Shown here piece by piece: positions 25,001-35,434 of a stretch of DNA of 64,000 nt (position 1 is its first letter; the number at the start of each line of letters is the position of its first letter). The stretch spans positions 1-64,000 of the forward strand of contig CAMWSK010000007.1 of assembly GCA_947176895.1 (NCBI GenBank), written 5' to 3'. This stretch comes from an uncultured Prevotellaceae bacterium. Its GTDB lineage: Bacteria; Bacteroidota; Bacteroidia; Bacteroidales; Bacteroidaceae. The notes beneath the pieces were generated by a model. The model was not told where the DNA came from. It was given only the letters and a program-made list of their open reading frames with translations, and made no database searches. The translations under genes were made by a program, and so were the position numbers.

Positions 25001-26367
25001 CCCAAACGGTGAAGAGTAGGTGCACGGTTCAAGAGTACGGGATGACCCTTCATCACATGCTCCAAGATGTCCCAAATAATGGGCTCACGACGATCGACAA
25101 TCTTCTTGGCGCTCTTCACGGTCTTCACAATACCGCGCTCGATGAGTTTGCGGATGATGAACGGCTTATACAACTCGGCAGCCATCAATTTGGGCAGACC
25201 GCACTCACCCATCTTCAACTCGGGACCCACAACGATAACGGAACGGGCACTATAGTCGACACGCTTACCCAAAAGGTTCTGACGGAAACGACCTTGCTTA
25301 CCCTTCAACGAATCGGAAAGTGACTTCAGGGGACGGTTACTATCGGTCTTGACGGCACTGCTCTTACGGCTGTTGTCCAGCAAGCTGTCAACAGCCTCCT
25401 GCAGCATACGCTTCTCGTTACGCAGAATCACCTCGGGAGCATGAATCTCCACCAAACGCTTCAGACGGTTGTTGCGGATAATCACGCGGCGATAAAGATC
25501 GTTCAGGTCACTGGTTGCAAAGCGGCCACCATCCAGAGGAACCAAAGGTCGCAACTCGGGCGGAATAACGGGCAGTTCGCTCAGAATCATCCACTCGGGG
25601 CGGTTCTTGTCCTTGTTGGGACCCATACTCGAGCGGAAACTCTCCACCACCTGCAGGCGCTTCAAAGCCTCGTTCTTACGCTGCTGTGCACCCTCTTGGT
25701 TGGCCTGGGCACGCAACTGGTAGGAAAGAGTATCGAGGTCGAGACGAATCAACAGGTCATACAAAGCCTCCGCGCCCATCTTGCAGATGAACTTCTGGGG
25801 ATCCGTGTCTTCCAAATAGAAGTTGTCGTTGCTCACACGATCCATCACCTCCATGTACTCGTCCTCGCTCAGGATGTCACCATCCTCGATACCCTTGCTT
25901 AGGCTGGGAGTCTCCAAACCCTTCATAGCACCGGCCTGGATAACGATATAGCGTTCGTAGTAGATGATTTGGTCGAGCTTTTTGGTAGGAATACCCAGCA
26001 GATAACCGATCTTGTTGGGCAAAGAGCGGAAATACCAAATATGGGCCACAGGCACCACCAGATGGATATGGCCGCTACGCTCGCGGCGCACCTTTTTCTC
26101 TGTCACCTGCACACCACAACGGTCACACGTGATACCCTTATAGCGAATGCGCTTATACTTACCGCAATGGCACTCATAGTCCTTCGTGGGACCGAAGATG
26201 CGTTCGCAGAACAAACCGTCACGCTCGGGCTTGTATGTACGGTAGTTGACAGTCTCAGGCTTCAGCACCTCACCGTATGACTCCTCCAGAATCTGCTGGG
26301 GAGAAGCCAATCCAACCGTGATCTTGGTGAAGTTCGTCTTTATCTTGTTTTCTTTCTTAAAAGCCAT
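22054..26367 (-). CDS. rpoC: DNA-directed RNA polymerase subunit beta'
   Basis: The 1437-residue catalytic subunit. Near the N-terminus the zinc ribbon appears as [13 protein letters not shown] and CDRCGV. The Mg-binding loop is [12 protein letters not shown], and the second zinc site uses [15 protein letters not shown] trigger-loop region follows with [18 protein letters not shown]. Complete; ends DYVEDEV. It follows rpoB by 25 bases and closes the operon before the terminator at 21993. Confidence 0.98.
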   Translation of the reverse strand: MAFKKENKIKTNFTKITVGLASPQQILEESYGEVLKPETVNYRTYKPERDGLFCERIFGPTKDYECHCGKYKRIRYKGITCDRCGVQVTEKKVRRERSGHIHLVVPVAHIWYFRSLPNKIGYLLGIPTKKLDQIIYYERYIVIQAGAMKGLETPSLSKGIEDGDILSEDEYMEVMDRVSNDNFYLEDTDPQKFICKMGAEALYDLLIRLDLDTLSYQLRAQANQEGAQQRKNEALKRLQVVESFRSSMGPNKDKNRPEWMILSELPVIPPELRPLVPLDGGRFATSDLNDLYRRVIIRNNRLKRLVEIHAPEVILRNEKRMLQEAVDSLLDNSRKSSAVKTDSNRPLKSLSDSLKGKQGRFRQNLLGKRVDYSARSVIVVGPELKMGECGLPKLMAAELYKPFIIRKLIERGIVKTVKSAKKIVDRREPIIWDILEHVMKGHPVLLNRAPTLHRLGIQAFQPKMIEGRAIQLHPLACAAFNADFDGDQMAVHLPLSNEAILEAQILMLQSHNILNPANGAPITIPSQDMVLGLYYITKLRPGAKGSGLKFYGPEEAIVAFNSKKVDVHAPVTVIVDDLLEDGTIGKRAVETSVGRVIANEIIPVEVGFFNEIISKKTLRGLITDVIKKVGVARACEFLDGIKNLGYRLAYEGGLSFNLGDIIIPKEKEALIKKGNDEVDRIQGDYAMGFITDTERHHQVVDTWTHVNNELSATLMKTMREADQGFNAVYMMLDSGARGSAGQISQLSGMRGLMAKPSKAGAEVTTIENPILSNFKEGMSVLEYFISTHGARKGLADTALKTADAGYLTRRLVDVSHDVIITEEDCGTLRGLVCTALKNGDEVVSSLYERILGRVSVHDIVHPVTGRLICAAGDEITEDKAQEIENSPIESVEIRSVLTCESKKGVCMKCYGRNLATSRLVQKGEAVGVIAAQSIGEPGTQLTLRTFHAGGVAGNAVANAMIKAKYNARLEFEELNTVDIVDEEGKTAKMVVGRMAEVRFVEPNTGIVLLSQNVPYGATLYKYEGDVVEPGDMVAKWDPFNSVIVTEYPGTVKFENVIEGVTYRVDTDETSGLREFIVIESKDRTIAPSAHILGENGELLRTYNFPIGARLAVEDGAVLKAGDVLSKMPRAAGGGGGDITGGLPRVTELFEARNPSNPAIVSEIDGEVTMGKIKRGNREVIVTSKVGDVRKYLIPLSKQLLVQENDYVRAGTPLSAGAITPNDILAIKGPTAVQEYIVNEVQDVYRLQGVKINDKHFEVIVRQMMRKVQINDPGDTNFLESQMVDKFDFTAENDRIWGKKVVVDAGDSEVMKPGMIVTARKLRDENSSLKRRDLKPVVVRDAMAATSTQILQGITRAALQTRSFMSAASFQETTKVLNEAAINCKSDTLEGMKENVITGHLIPAGTGLREFNKLIVGSKEDFDLIRNREVVDYVEDEV

Positions 26368-26392
26368 AATTCTCTTTGTCTGATTATCCGAT

Positions 26393-29300
26393 TTACTCCA
26401 AGGTTACGCTCAATCCCAAACCCTTCAACTCGTGCAACAGCACATTCAAAGACTCGGGAATACCGGGTGTGGGCATAGGCTCACCCTTTACAATAGCCTC
26501 GTAGGCCTTGCTGCGGCCCACCACATCATCACTCTTGATGGTCAAAATCTCCTGCAACACATGAGATGCACCGAAAGCCTCGATGGCCCAAACCTCCATC
26601 TCTCCGAAACGCTGACCTCCGAACAGGGCCTTACCGCCCAAGGGTTGCTGCGTGATGAGAGAATAGGGACCGATGGAACGGGCATGCATCTTATCCTCCA
26701 CCATGTGACCCAACTTCAGCATATAGGCAATACCCACCGTAGCAAGCTGGTCGAACGGTTCGCCCGTGGCACCATCATAAAGCTGAGTCGAACAATAGCG
26801 GGGCAAGCCGGCCTTGTCGGTCCACTCGTTCAGGTCCTCAAGATGAGCGCCATCGAAGATAGGTGTAGCGAACTTAACACCCAGTTCCTTACCGGCGGCA
26901 CCCAACACTGTCTCGAAAATCTGACCGATGTTCATACGTGAAGGCACACCCAAGGGGTTCAATACGATATCCACGGGGGTACCGTCTGCCAAGAAAGGCA
27001 TATCCTCCGAACGCACTATCTTACTTACAATACCCTTATTACCATGGCGACCGGCCATCTTATCACCTACGCCGATACGACGCTTCTTAGCAATATAAAC
27101 TTTAGCCACCTGAAGAATACCGCTGGGCAGTTCATCGCCAATCTGCAAAGCGAACTTCTTACGCTTCTGTTCGGCATCAAGCAGTTTATATTTCTTCATG
27201 TAATTGGTAATCAGCTTAGAAATCAGTCCGTTTACATGCTCGTCAGTAGTCCATCCACTAATCTGAACACCTGCAAAGTCAACAGCCTGAATGGCACCGG
27301 CAGTGAACTTGCTACCGGCGGGAATCACCTCCACACCCATATAATCGGTAACCCCTGCGCTCTTCTGACCTTTGGTCAACTCAAGCAGTTTGTCTACCAA
27401 AATAGCCTTCAAGTCTGCCACCTTGTCATCGAACTCCTCATCCATAGCAGCCAGACGGGGCTTGTCAGCCATGCGCTGAGAGCGGGTCTTGACTGCACGC
27501 GAATAGAGTTTCTTGTCGATGACCACACCACTCAAAGAGGGGCTGGCCTTCAGAGACGCGTCCTTTACATCGCCGGCCTTATCACCGAAGATGGCGCGAA
27601 GCAGCTTCTCCTCAGGGCTGGGATCGCTCTCGCCCTTGGGAGTAATCTTACCTATCATGATGTCGCCGGGAACCACACGGGCACCGATACGGATGATGCC
27701 GTTCTCATCCAAATCCTTGGTTGCCTCCTCGCTCACATTGGGAATATCGCTGGTCAGTTCCTCCACGCCACGTTTGGTCTCACGCACCTCCAAAGCGAAC
27801 TCCTCCACATGGACACTGGTCAGCATATCCTCGCGAACCACACGTTCGCTCAGCACGATAGCATCCTCATAGTTGTAGCCCTTCCAAGGCATGTAAGCCA
27901 CCACCAAGTTCTTACCCAAAGCCAATTCGCCGTTCTCGGTAGAATAACCCTCGGTGAGGATGTCGCCGGCCTTCACATGCTGACCCTTCTCGCAAATGGG
28001 GCGAAGGTCAATGGTCATGTTTTGGTTGGTGCGACGGAACTTGGGAATACGGTATTCCTTCAAAGCGGGTTCAAAACTTACGAACTCCTCCTCTTCCGTA
28101 CGGTCGTAGAGAATACGGATTGTGGTAGCATCCACATAATCCACCACGCCATCGCCTTCGGCAGTAACCATGGTGCGGCTGTCCTCACACACTTGCTTCT
28201 CAATACCTGTACCCACGATAGGAGCTTCGGTACGCAGCAAGGGAACTGCCTGACGCATCATGTTGGAGCCCATCAGCGCACGGTGGGCATCGTCATGCTC
28301 CAGGAAAGGAATCAAAGAGGCTGCGATAGAAGCAATCTGCTGGGGAGCGACATCCATCAGCTCCACCTCTGCAGGAGGAACCACAGGATAGTCATCGTCC
28401 TGACGGCACTTGACCTTCGTGCGGATGAAAGTACCGTCATCGTTCAAGGGTGCGTTACCCTGACCGATAATCTTACCCTCCTCGTCCTCTGCAGTCATAT
28501 ACTGAACACCACCATCGCTCAGATCTACAACGCCATCGGTCACCTTACGGTAGGGAGTCTCTATAAAGCCCAAATCATTGATTTTGGCAAACACGCAAAG
28601 TGAACTGATCAGACCGATGTTGGGACCTTCAGGACTCTCGATGGGGCATAGACGACCATAGTGTGTATAGTGCACGTCGCGAACCTCAAAACCGGCACGC
28701 TCACGCGACAGACCGCCGGGGCCCAGGGCGGAAAGACGACGCTTGTGTGTCACCTCGGCCAAGGGATTGGTCTGATCCATAAACTGGCTCAGCGCGTTGG
28801 TACCAAAGAACGTATTGATAACGCTCGAAATGGTTTTTGCATTCACCAACTCGATGGGAGAGAACACCTCATTGTCACGCACGTTCATGCGCTCACGGAT
28901 AGTACGGCTCATGCGAGCCAGACCGATAGAGAATTGATTAGCCAACTGCTCACCTACGGTACGAACACGACGGTTACTCAGGTGGTCAATATCATCCACA
29001 TAAGCCTTCGAGTTAATCAACTCAATCAGATACTTGATAATCTCGATGATATCTTCCTTCGTCAATACACGGACAGAGGGGTCGATATTCATCTTCAACT
29101 TGCGGTTGATGCGATAACGACCAACCTCACCCAAATCATAACGCTTCTCAGAGAAGAACAGATTGTAGATAACCTCACGTGCACTGGCATCATCAGCAGG
29201 TTCCGCATTGCGCAACTGACGATAGATGTAAGCCACAGCCTCCTTTTCACTGTTGGAGGTATCCTTCTGCAACGTATTAAATATAATGGAATACTCCGAA

Positions 29301-30205
29301 ACATCGGCATCCTGCTTGTGCACCAAGATAGAATCAATTCCGTTCTCAATGATTTCACTGATATTCTCCTCGGTCAGCACGGTCTCACGCTCCAAAAGCA
29401 CCTCATTACGTTCGATGGAAACCACCTCACCCGTATCCTCGTCCACGAAGTCCTCAACCCAACTCTTCAGCACACGGGCAGCCAGACGCTGACCCTCACA
29501 CTTCATCAGGTTCTCGCGGGTAGCCACAATCTCCTCGGCAAGACCGAAAATCTCAAGAATATCCTTATCCGTCTCGTAGCCGATAGCGCGCAGCAAAGTG
29601 GTTACAGGCAATTTCTTCTTACGGTCGATGTAGGCATACATCACGTTGTTGATGTCCGTAGCAAACTCAATCCAAGAACCCTTGAAAGGAATGATACGGG
29701 CCGAATAAAGCTGCGTACCATTGCTGTGCATGCTGCTGCCGAAGAACACACCCGGAGAGCGATGCAACTGGGAAACAACCACACGCTCGGCACCATTGAT
29801 AATAAAGGTGCCGTTGGGTGTCATATAAGGAATCGGACCCAAGAAGACATCCTGAATAACAGTGTCAAAATCCTCATGGTCAGGATCCGTGCAATACAAC
29901 TTCAACTTAGCCTTCAAAGGCACAGCGTATGTATAGCCACGCTCCAAACACTCCTCAATGCTGTAGCGAGGAGGATCAATATAATAGTCAAGGAACTCCA
30001 GCACAAAATTATTACGCGTGTCCGCAATGGGGAAGTTCTCGGAGAACACCTTATAGAGACCATCGTTTTTTCTCAGTTCGGGGGGAGTATCCAACTGGAG
30101 GAAGTCGTTAAAAGACTTCAACTGTACTTCCAAGAAGTCCGGATAAGGCATAGGACTCTTTACGGAAGCGAAATTTACTCTGTTACTAATAATGTTAGAA
30201 GCCAT
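26393..30205 (-). CDS. rpoB: DNA-directed RNA polymerase subunit beta
   Basis: The 1270-residue beta subunit. Landmarks include the rifampicin-region sequence [20 protein letters not shown] and [32 protein letters not shown], and the C-terminal [18 protein letters not shown]. The rifampicin pocket residues appear wild-type ([16 protein letters not shown]). An attenuator-like hairpin precedes the gene. Confidence 0.98.
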   Translation of the reverse strand: MASNIISNRVNFASVKSPMPYPDFLEVQLKSFNDFLQLDTPPELRKNDGLYKVFSENFPIADTRNNFVLEFLDYYIDPPRYSIEECLERGYTYAVPLKAKLKLYCTDPDHEDFDTVIQDVFLGPIPYMTPNGTFIINGAERVVVSQLHRSPGVFFGSSMHSNGTQLYSARIIPFKGSWIEFATDINNVMYAYIDRKKKLPVTTLLRAIGYETDKDILEIFGLAEEIVATRENLMKCEGQRLAARVLKSWVEDFVDEDTGEVVSIERNEVLLERETVLTEENISEIIENGIDSILVHKQDADVSEYSIIFNTLQKDTSNSEKEAVAYIYRQLRNAEPADDASAREVIYNLFFSEKRYDLGEVGRYRINRKLKMNIDPSVRVLTKEDIIEIIKYLIELINSKAYVDDIDHLSNRRVRTVGEQLANQFSIGLARMSRTIRERMNVRDNEVFSPIELVNAKTISSVINTFFGTNALSQFMDQTNPLAEVTHKRRLSALGPGGLSRERAGFEVRDVHYTHYGRLCPIESPEGPNIGLISSLCVFAKINDLGFIETPYRKVTDGVVDLSDGGVQYMTAEDEEGKIIGQGNAPLNDDGTFIRTKVKCRQDDDYPVVPPAEVELMDVAPQQIASIAASLIPFLEHDDAHRALMGSNMMRQAVPLLRTEAPIVGTGIEKQVCEDSRTMVTAEGDGVVDYVDATTIRILYDRTEEEEFVSFEPALKEYRIPKFRRTNQNMTIDLRPICEKGQHVKAGDILTEGYSTENGELALGKNLVVAYMPWKGYNYEDAIVLSERVVREDMLTSVHVEEFALEVRETKRGVEELTSDIPNVSEEATKDLDENGIIRIGARVVPGDIMIGKITPKGESDPSPEEKLLRAIFGDKAGDVKDASLKASPSLSGVVIDKKLYSRAVKTRSQRMADKPRLAAMDEEFDDKVADLKAILVDKLLELTKGQKSAGVTDYMGVEVIPAGSKFTAGAIQAVDFAGVQISGWTTDEHVNGLISKLITNYMKKYKLLDAEQKRKKFALQIGDELPSGILQVAKVYIAKKRRIGVGDKMAGRHGNKGIVSKIVRSEDMPFLADGTPVDIVLNPLGVPSRMNIGQIFETVLGAAGKELGVKFATPIFDGAHLEDLNEWTDKAGLPRYCSTQLYDGATGEPFDQLATVGIAYMLKLGHMVEDKMHARSIGPYSLITQQPLGGKALFGGQRFGEMEVWAIEAFGASHVLQEILTIKSDDVVGRSKAYEAIVKGEPMPTPGIPESLNVLLHELKGLGLSVTLE

Positions 30206-30248
30206 CTAATATCGTTTTGTCAACTTGGGATATTGTTAGACACAAAAA

Positions 30249-30281
30249 GGTAATGAATTCTCTACCAGAGAATCCATTACC
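30249..30281 (-). terminator. Attenuator-like hairpin between rplL and rpoB
   Basis: A 15-bp stem with one mismatch (30249-30263 with 30267-30281) and a 3-base loop. On the minus strand it is followed by TTTTTGTG. It lies after rplL and before rpoB, inside the operon, where E. coli has a partial terminator that lowers rpoBC relative to the ribosomal proteins. Confidence 0.75.
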
Positions 30282-30308
30282 ATGAATCCTAATTACTCAG
30301 GATAGGAT

Positions 30309-30686
30309 TTACTTCAGCTCGATTTCAGCACCAGCCTCCTCAAGGGTCTTCTTCAGAGCCTCGGCGTCAGACTTGGCCATACCCTCCTTCAACACGCTGG
30401 GAGCACCGTCTACCATGTCCTTAGCCTCCTTCAGACCAAGACCGCAAGCCTCCTTAACGGCCTTAACCACCTGGAGCTTGTTAGCACCAGCAGCCTTCAA
30501 CACAACGTCGAAGTCGGTCTTCTCCTCAGCAGCCTCAGCAGCACCGCCAGCAGCGGGACCAGCAACAGCCACAGCTGCAGCTGCGGGCTCAATACCATAC
30601 TCATCCTTCAGGATGGTTGCCAACTCATTAACTTCCTTTACTGTCAAGTTTACCAACTCTTCAGCAATAGCTTTCAAATCTGCCAT
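30309..30686 (-). CDS. rplL: 50S ribosomal protein L7/L12
   Basis: The 125-residue stalk protein recruits translation factors. It has an N-terminal helical dimerisation region, an Ala/Gly-rich hinge ([20 protein letters not shown]) and the C-terminal factor-binding domain with [19 protein letters not shown]. Located between rplJ and rpoB in the expected order. Confidence 0.98.
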   Translation of the reverse strand: MADLKAIAEELVNLTVKEVNELATILKDEYGIEPAAAAVAVAGPAAGGAAEAAEEKTDFDVVLKAAGANKLQVVKAVKEACGLGLKEAKDMVDGAPSVLKEGMAKSDAEALKKTLEEAGAEIELK

Positions 30687-30749
30687 TTTATTCTACTATT
30701 TATTTGTTTGTTATTTGTTCTGTTTGTTGTTATGCGGCTTGTCGACCAA

Positions 30750-31274
30750 TTATTCGGCCTTCTCGCCCAGAGTCTTGAGTACTCCGTGGATGGTATTCTG
30801 TCCACTCTGCAAAGCCGACAGAACATTCTTGGCGGGAGACTGCAGCAAAGCAACAATCTCTGCAATAACCTCGTTCTTGCTCTTGATGCCAACCAAAGCG
30901 TCCAACTGCTCAGCACCCACATACATGCCTTCCTCGGCATAAGCGGCCTTCAGAGCGGGCTTCTCAACCTTCTTGCTCTTAATCTCCTTGAGCATCTTGG
31001 CAGGTTGATTGGCAACCTCGGTGAAAAGAACAGCAGTGCTGCCCTTCAAAACATCATACAGAGCAGAGAAATCTACTTCAGCAGCTTCAAGAGCCTTGTG
31101 CAAGAGGGTGTTCTTAACAACCACCATCTTGATATTGCTCTGGAAACACTTACGGCGAAGAGCACTCGTTACCTCTGCGTTCATACCCTCTACATCCACC
31201 AAGTAGAAGTGAGGGTACTGCTGCATCAGCTCACCCAAATGTGCGATAATTGCACCTTTATCTTCCTTTCTCAT
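30750..31274 (-). CDS. rplJ: 50S ribosomal protein L10
   Basis: The 174-residue stalk base protein anchors L7/L12 dimers. It begins MRKEDKGAIIAHLGELM and carries VVVKNTLLHKALE around residues 54-66, typical of L10. It lies between rplA and rplL; L10 with L7/L12 autoregulates translation of this operon in other bacteria. Confidence 0.97.
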   Translation of the reverse strand: MRKEDKGAIIAHLGELMQQYPHFYLVDVEGMNAEVTSALRRKCFQSNIKMVVVKNTLLHKALEAAEVDFSALYDVLKGSTAVLFTEVANQPAKMLKEIKSKKVEKPALKAAYAEEGMYVGAEQLDALVGIKSKNEVIAEIVALLQSPAKNVLSALQSGQNTIHGVLKTLGEKAE

Positions 31275-31291
31275 AATTCTTTTCCTAATTA

Positions 31292-31990
31292 TTAGATTTC
31301 CTCACAAGCCTTAGGATCAACCTTGATACCGCGGCTCATAGTGCTTGAAAGATAAACGCTCTTCACATAAGTTCCCTTTGCGGCGGCGGGCTTCAGCTTG
31401 TTGATGGTAGCCATGAACTCCCTCGCGTTCTGAGCAATCTGCTCAGCGGTGAAACTCACCTTACCGATTGAAGTATGCACGATACCGGTCTTGTCGACCT
31501 TGAAATCAATCTTACCCTGCTTCACCTCACGAACGGCCTTGGCCACATCCATGGTTACGGTACCACTCTTGGGATTAGGCATCAGGCCACGAGGACCCAA
31601 CACACGACCCAAAGCACCAATCTTACCCATGATAGCGGGCATGGTAATGATTACATCGATATCAGTCCAGCCACCTTTAATCTTCTCGATATATTCATCG
31701 AGACCTACATAGTCTGCACCAGCTTCCTTGGCAGCAGCTTCAGCATCAGGAGTACACAGGCACAACACACGTGTCACCTTACCGGTACCATTGGGCAGCG
31801 AAACAACGCCACGCACCATTTGGTTTGCCTTACGAGGATCAACGCCCAAGCGCACATCGATATCCACAGACGCATCAAACTTGGTAGTGGTAATATCCTT
31901 CACCAACTGAGATGCCTCTTTCAGAGTGTAAGCTCTCCCTGCTTCAATCTTATCAGCTACCAACTTTTGGTTTTTTGTCAGTTTACTCAT
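31292..31990 (-). CDS. rplA: 50S ribosomal protein L1
   Basis: The 232-residue L1 stalk protein assists release of E-site tRNA and often represses its own operon. Recognisable segments are [32 protein letters not shown] and [17 protein letters not shown]. Follows rplK by 14 bases. Confidence 0.98.
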   Translation of the reverse strand: MSKLTKNQKLVADKIEAGRAYTLKEASQLVKDITTTKFDASVDIDVRLGVDPRKANQMVRGVVSLPNGTGKVTRVLCLCTPDAEAAAKEAGADYVGLDEYIEKIKGGWTDIDVIITMPAIMGKIGALGRVLGPRGLMPNPKSGTVTMDVAKAVREVKQGKIDFKVDKTGIVHTSIGKVSFTAEQIAQNAREFMATINKLKPAAAKGTYVKSVYLSSTMSRGIKVDPKACEEI

Positions 31991-32004
31991 TTGAATTGAA
32001 GTTT

Positions 32005-32448
32005 TTAATTGTTAGCGGGAAACTCACCCTTTACAGTGATACCCATACTTCTTGCTGTTCCTGCAACCAAAGTCATTGCAGACTCAATAGTAAAACAGTT
32101 CAGGTCAGGCATTTTATCCTGAGCGATGGCACGAACCTGTTCCCAAGTAATCTCGGCAACCTTCTTACGGTTAGGCTCAGCAGATCCGCTCTTGATTTTT
32201 GCAGCCTCCATCAACTGGATTGCAACAGGAGGAGTCTTAACGACGAAATCGTAGCTCTTATCGTTGTAATACGTGATAACCACAGGCAAAACCTTGCCAG
32301 CCTTGTCCTGGGTTCTGGCGTTGAATGCCTTACAGAAATCCATGATGTTGATACCCTTGGAGCCCAAAGCAGGACCCACTGGGGGTGATGGATTTGCAGC
32401 GCCTCCTTTAATCTGCAATTTGATTAATCCAGCAACTTCTTTAGCCAT
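32005..32448 (-). CDS. rplK: 50S ribosomal protein L11
   Basis: The 147-residue L11 binds the GTPase-associated centre of 23S rRNA. The N-terminus [20 protein letters not shown] with [20 protein letters not shown] is diagnostic; SMGITVKG appears near the C-terminus. It is the first of the rplK-A-J-L cluster. Confidence 0.98.
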   Translation of the reverse strand: MAKEVAGLIKLQIKGGAANPSPPVGPALGSKGINIMDFCKAFNARTQDKAGKVLPVVITYYNDKSYDFVVKTPPVAIQLMEAAKIKSGSAEPNRKKVAEITWEQVRAIAQDKMPDLNCFTIESAMTLVAGTARSMGITVKGEFPANN

Positions 32449-32508
32449 TTGAATTATTCTTTTTTATTGTCGATTTATTTTGAGAACGTCATACCGGTAA
32501 CAACGGCA

Positions 32509-33063
32509 TCACAATTTCTCAACCTGCATAAAGCCAAGTTCCAACGGTGTTTTACGACCGAAAATCTTGACACTCACTTTCAGTTTCTTCTTCTCCTCAT
32601 TGACTTCTTCAATCAGCGCATCGAATCCGCTGAAAGGTCCTTCATTCACGCGCACACTCTCGCCAACCTCGAAAGAAAGCACAACCTCTTCACCGACATC
32701 CTGCAGTTCATCCACAGAACCCAGCATCTGAGCCACCTCATGAGAGCGCAAGGGCATAGGCTTCGTACTATTCTTAGTATCACTAAGGAAACCCAACACG
32801 TTGGGAACATTGCGTAGCTGACTCTGCGTCTCACCCACAAGATCCGTCTCCACAAAGACATACCCTGCAAAACGATAAAGTTCTTTAACTACGCGCTTGC
32901 CATTACGGACAGTCACCTTTTTCTCCGTGGGAACCAGTACCTGAGCAACATGTTTGGCAAAATCCTCATGTTGTTTGATGTATGCCTCAATGTACTCCTT
33001 TACCTTGCCTTCCTTACCACTGATGGCACGCATAACGTACCAGTTCATTGCAGTATCAGCCAT
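32509..33063 (-). CDS. nusG: Transcription antitermination/termination factor NusG
   Basis: The 184-residue general NusG binds RNA polymerase and couples it to ribosomes or Rho. It has the NGN domain ([20 protein letters not shown] from about residue 7) and a C-terminal KOW domain with [16 protein letters not shown]. It sits between secE and rplK in the canonical order, so it is the housekeeping paralog and not a UpxY type. Confidence 0.97.
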   Translation of the reverse strand: MADTAMNWYVMRAISGKEGKVKEYIEAYIKQHEDFAKHVAQVLVPTEKKVTVRNGKRVVKELYRFAGYVFVETDLVGETQSQLRNVPNVLGFLSDTKNSTKPMPLRSHEVAQMLGSVDELQDVGEEVVLSFEVGESVRVNEGPFSGFDALIEEVNEEKKKLKVSVKIFGRKTPLELGFMQVEKL

Positions 33064-33077
33064 GATTCTCTCTCAGA

Positions 33078-33275
33078 TTAGCGTAACACGTCGTAGACAG
33101 CAGAAATTCCCTTCTGGAAAAGAAAGTCAATACAGAAAACTACCAGCGCAATACATAGGGAAGCAATAAGTACAAGTGCTGCACTGTTCATAAGTTCTGA
33201 ACGTGAAGGCCAAGAGACCTTATGCGTTAGTTCTTCGTATGATTCTTTACAGTAGTTAATAATGCCTTTAAACAT
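33078..33275 (-). CDS. secE: Preprotein translocase subunit SecE
   Basis: Single-helix subunit of the SecYEG channel. From the ATG at 33275 it is 65 residues: an amphipathic segment KESYEELTHKVSWPSRSEL, typical of SecE, then one transmembrane helix. A longer open frame to 33320 would run into the tRNA-Trp gene and is rejected. Confidence 0.96.
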   Translation of the reverse strand: MFKGIINYCKESYEELTHKVSWPSRSELMNSAALVLIASLCIALVVFCIDFLFQKGISAVYDVLR

Positions 33276-33290
33276 ATTCTTTTGTTTTTG

Positions 33291-33363
33291 CACGGGAAGA
33301 GAGGCTCGAACTCCCGACACCTGGTTTTGGAGACCAGTGCTCTACCGACTGAGCTATTCCCGT
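33291..33363 (-). tRNA. tRNA-Trp (CCA anticodon)
   Basis: A 73-base cloverleaf: acceptor ACGGGAA/TTCCCGT with discriminator G, D-stem GCTC, anticodon loop CTCCAAA giving CCA, and a T-arm with GTTCGAG. No encoded 3' CCA. It lies between tuf and secE. Confidence 0.96.
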
Positions 33364-33367
33364 AAGT

Positions 33368-33399
33368 GGAACCCCATCCCATCACTGAGAGGGGATTCC
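33368..33399 (-). other. Hairpin between tuf and tRNA-Trp
   Basis: GGAACCCC (33368-33375) pairs with GGGGATTCC (33391-33399) with one bulge. No U-tract follows, so processing or a modest transcriptional effect is more likely than termination. Confidence 0.45.
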
Positions 33400-33439
33400 T
33401 TATTTGGTTTAGTCTATAATCCTAATATTGGGTTCAGGA

Positions 33440-34627
33440 TTAGTCGAACACCTCGGTAATCTGACCGGAACCTACGGTGCGACCACCCTCACGGATAGCG
33501 AAACGCAGACCTACATTCAGAGCCACAGCATAAATCAACTCAACGGTAATCTCTACGTTGTCGCCGGGCATAACCATCTCGATACCCTCGGGCAGGTGAA
33601 TCTCACCGGTGCAATCCATAGTACGGAGATAGAACTGAGGACGATACTTGTTACCGAAAGGAGTGTGACGACCACCCTCTTCCTTCTTCAGGACGTAGAT
33701 AGAAGCCTTGAAGCCCTTGTGAGGAGTGATAACACCGGGGTGGGTAATAACCATACCACGCTTAACTTCCTGCTTGTCGATACCACGGAGCAACAGACCT
33801 ACGTTGTCACCGGCCTCACCCTGATCCAACAACTTGCGGAACATTTCAACACCGGTAATCACAGACTTCTTGTCCTCACCCAGACCCAAAATCTGAACTT
33901 CATCGCCAACCTTCACAACACCAGTCTCAATACGACCGGTAGCAACGGTACCACGACCGGTAATAGAGAACACGTCCTCAACAGGCATCAAGAAAGGCTT
34001 CTCAACATCGCGAACGGGTTCCTGAATCCAAGTGTCGCAAGCCTCCATCAACTCGACAACCTTGTCTTCCCACTCCTTAACGCCATTCAAAGCACCAAGA
34101 GCAGAACCACGGATAATAGGAGTCTCGTCCTCGAAGTCGTACTGAGAAAGCAACTCGTGCATTTCCATCTCAACCAACTCCAGCATCTCCTCATCGTCCA
34201 CCATATCGCACTTGTTCAAGAACACAACCAGACGGGGAACGTTTACCTGACGAGCCAACAGGATGTGCTCGCGAGTCTGAGGCATAGGACCATCAGTAGC
34301 AGCAACCACGATAATGGCACCATCCATCTGAGCAGCACCGGTAACCATGTTCTTCACATAGTCAGCGTGTCCGGGGCAGTCAACGTGTGCATAGTGACGG
34401 TTGGGGGTCTCATATTCAATGTGAGAAGAGTTGATGGTGATACCACGTTCTTTCTCCTCGGGTGCATTATCAATCTGATCGAAAGACTTAACATCCTGGC
34501 CGGTGCCATAACGCTCATGCAGAGTCTTGGAGATGGCGGCGGTCAGAGTAGTCTTACCGTGGTCTACGTGACCGATTGTACCAATGTTCACATGGGGTTT
34601 GGTACGCTCAAATTTTTCTTTTGCCAT
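33440..34627 (-). CDS. tuf: Elongation factor Tu
   Basis: The 395-residue GTPase delivers aminoacyl-tRNA. G1 is GHVDHGKTT (about 19-27), G3 DCPGH, G4 NKCDM; domain 2 includes [11 protein letters not shown]. Ends [10 protein letters not shown]. Located between the tRNA cluster and tRNA-Trp, a common bacterial arrangement. Confidence 0.98.
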   Translation of the reverse strand: MAKEKFERTKPHVNIGTIGHVDHGKTTLTAAISKTLHERYGTGQDVKSFDQIDNAPEEKERGITINSSHIEYETPNRHYAHVDCPGHADYVKNMVTGAAQMDGAIIVVAATDGPMPQTREHILLARQVNVPRLVVFLNKCDMVDDEEMLELVEMEMHELLSQYDFEDETPIIRGSALGALNGVKEWEDKVVELMEACDTWIQEPVRDVEKPFLMPVEDVFSITGRGTVATGRIETGVVKVGDEVQILGLGEDKKSVITGVEMFRKLLDQGEAGDNVGLLLRGIDKQEVKRGMVITHPGVITPHKGFKASIYVLKKEEGGRHTPFGNKYRPQFYLRTMDCTGEIHLPEGIEMVMPGDNVEITVELIYAVALNVGLRFAIREGGRTVGSGQITEVFD

Positions 34628-34684
34628 AGCGGTACTTTGTTATAGTATAAATTGTTTTTTAATTAATCTCTGTTCTGTTTTTCG

Positions 34685-34756
<72 letters not shown>

Positions 34757-34775
34757 AACATGACCCTTAAAGAAG

Positions 34776-34848
34776 AGCGGAAGACGGGGCTCAAACCCGC
34801 GACCCCCAGCTTGGAAGGCTAGTGCTCTATCGACTGAGCTACTTCCGC
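34776..34848 (-). tRNA. tRNA-Gly (TCC anticodon)
   Basis: A 73-base cloverleaf with acceptor GCGGAAG/CTTCCGC, anticodon loop CTTCCAA giving TCC and T-arm GTTTGAG. Confidence 0.95.
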
Positions 34849-34865
34849 AGTTTCAAATAAGAGAG

Positions 34866-34948
34866 TGGGTAGTGATGGATTCGAACCACCGAAGGCGAAA
34901 GCCAGCAGATTTACAGTCTGCCCCATTTGGCCACTCTGGTAACTACCC
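34866..34948 (-). tRNA. tRNA-Tyr (GTA anticodon)
   Basis: An 83-base class II tRNA with a long variable arm. Acceptor GGGTAGT/ACTACCC with discriminator A; anticodon loop CTGTAAA gives GTA. Confidence 0.95.
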
Positions 34949-34958
34949 TTGTTTTTCG

Positions 34959-35032
34959 AGCCTCTTGTCGGATTCGAACCAACGACCCCGAGATTACAAA
35001 TCACGTGCTCTGGCCAACTGAGCTAAAGAGGC
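34959..35032 (-). tRNA. tRNA-Thr (TGT anticodon)
   Basis: A 74-base cloverleaf with acceptor GCCTCTT/AAGAGGC and anticodon loop TTTGTAA giving TGT. One T-T mismatch is seen in the anticodon stem. It is the first gene after the promoter at 35075. Confidence 0.93.
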
Positions 35033-35035
35033 GAG

Positions 35036-35077
35036 TGCATCCGTGACATTGCATATCACGCTCTGAAACGGATGCAA
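35036..35077 (-). promoter_or_regulatory. Structured leader of the tRNA-tuf operon
   Basis: TGCATCCGT (35036-35044) and ACGGATGCA (35068-35076) are inverted repeats, with an inner GTGA/TCAC pair at 35043-35058. The hairpin would begin close to the predicted start of transcription. Confidence 0.5.
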
Positions 35078-35106
35078 AATTAGGCAATATTTCTTATTCT
35101 ACCAAA
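35075..35106 (-). promoter_or_regulatory. Promoter of the tRNA-tuf-secE-rpo operon
   Basis: On the minus strand TTTG (35103-35106), 20 bases, TAATTTTG (35075-35082): full consensus. It lies 43 bases before the first tRNA. Confidence 0.8.
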
Positions 35107-35115
35107 CCAAAACCA

Positions 35116-35421
35116 TTATTTTTTTGCCGCACGTACTTTTTCTTTGTATTTTTCCAACTGACGGGTCAGTGTTTCCATGCAAAGATCCACGGCCTCCTCG
35201 AACGAATCTCCGATTTTTTCGGCAAAAAGTTCACCACCGGGCAGCGCAACACTTAAGGATGCGCTTTTGTTCATCGAGGTTTCCGGTTTTGTCACTTTTA
35301 ATGACACCTCTACCTTTCTTATATCTGAACTGAACTTTTCAATTTTCGAGACACGCTTTTGGATATAGTCTTGCAACTTTTCTCCAGCCTCAAAGTGAAT
35401 GGTCTTAATCTTAATCTCCAT
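35116..35421 (-). CDS. hpf: Ribosome hibernation promoting factor, short type
   Basis: A 101-residue HPF/RaiA-family protein that binds idle 30S subunits and blocks the decoding centre. MEIKIKTIHFEAGEKLQDYI at the start and GDSFEEAVDLCMETLTRQL near the C-terminus fit the alpha/beta fold. It lacks the C-terminal dimerisation domain of long HPF. It follows xerC by 13 bases. Confidence 0.92.
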   Translation of the reverse strand: MEIKIKTIHFEAGEKLQDYIQKRVSKIEKFSSDIRKVEVSLKVTKPETSMNKSASLSVALPGGELFAEKIGDSFEEAVDLCMETLTRQLEKYKEKVRAAKK

Positions 35422-35434
35422 AATCGTTGCTTTT

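Noticed and set aside
22171-25323. A 1050-residue plus-strand open frame opposite rpoC
   Set aside because: It is antisense to conserved rpoC sequence, is rich in His/Leu/Thr as expected from the complement of biased codons, and shows no recognisable domain.
27044-28603. A 519-residue plus-strand open frame opposite rpoB
   Set aside because: Antisense shadow of a highly conserved gene, without promoter or domain.
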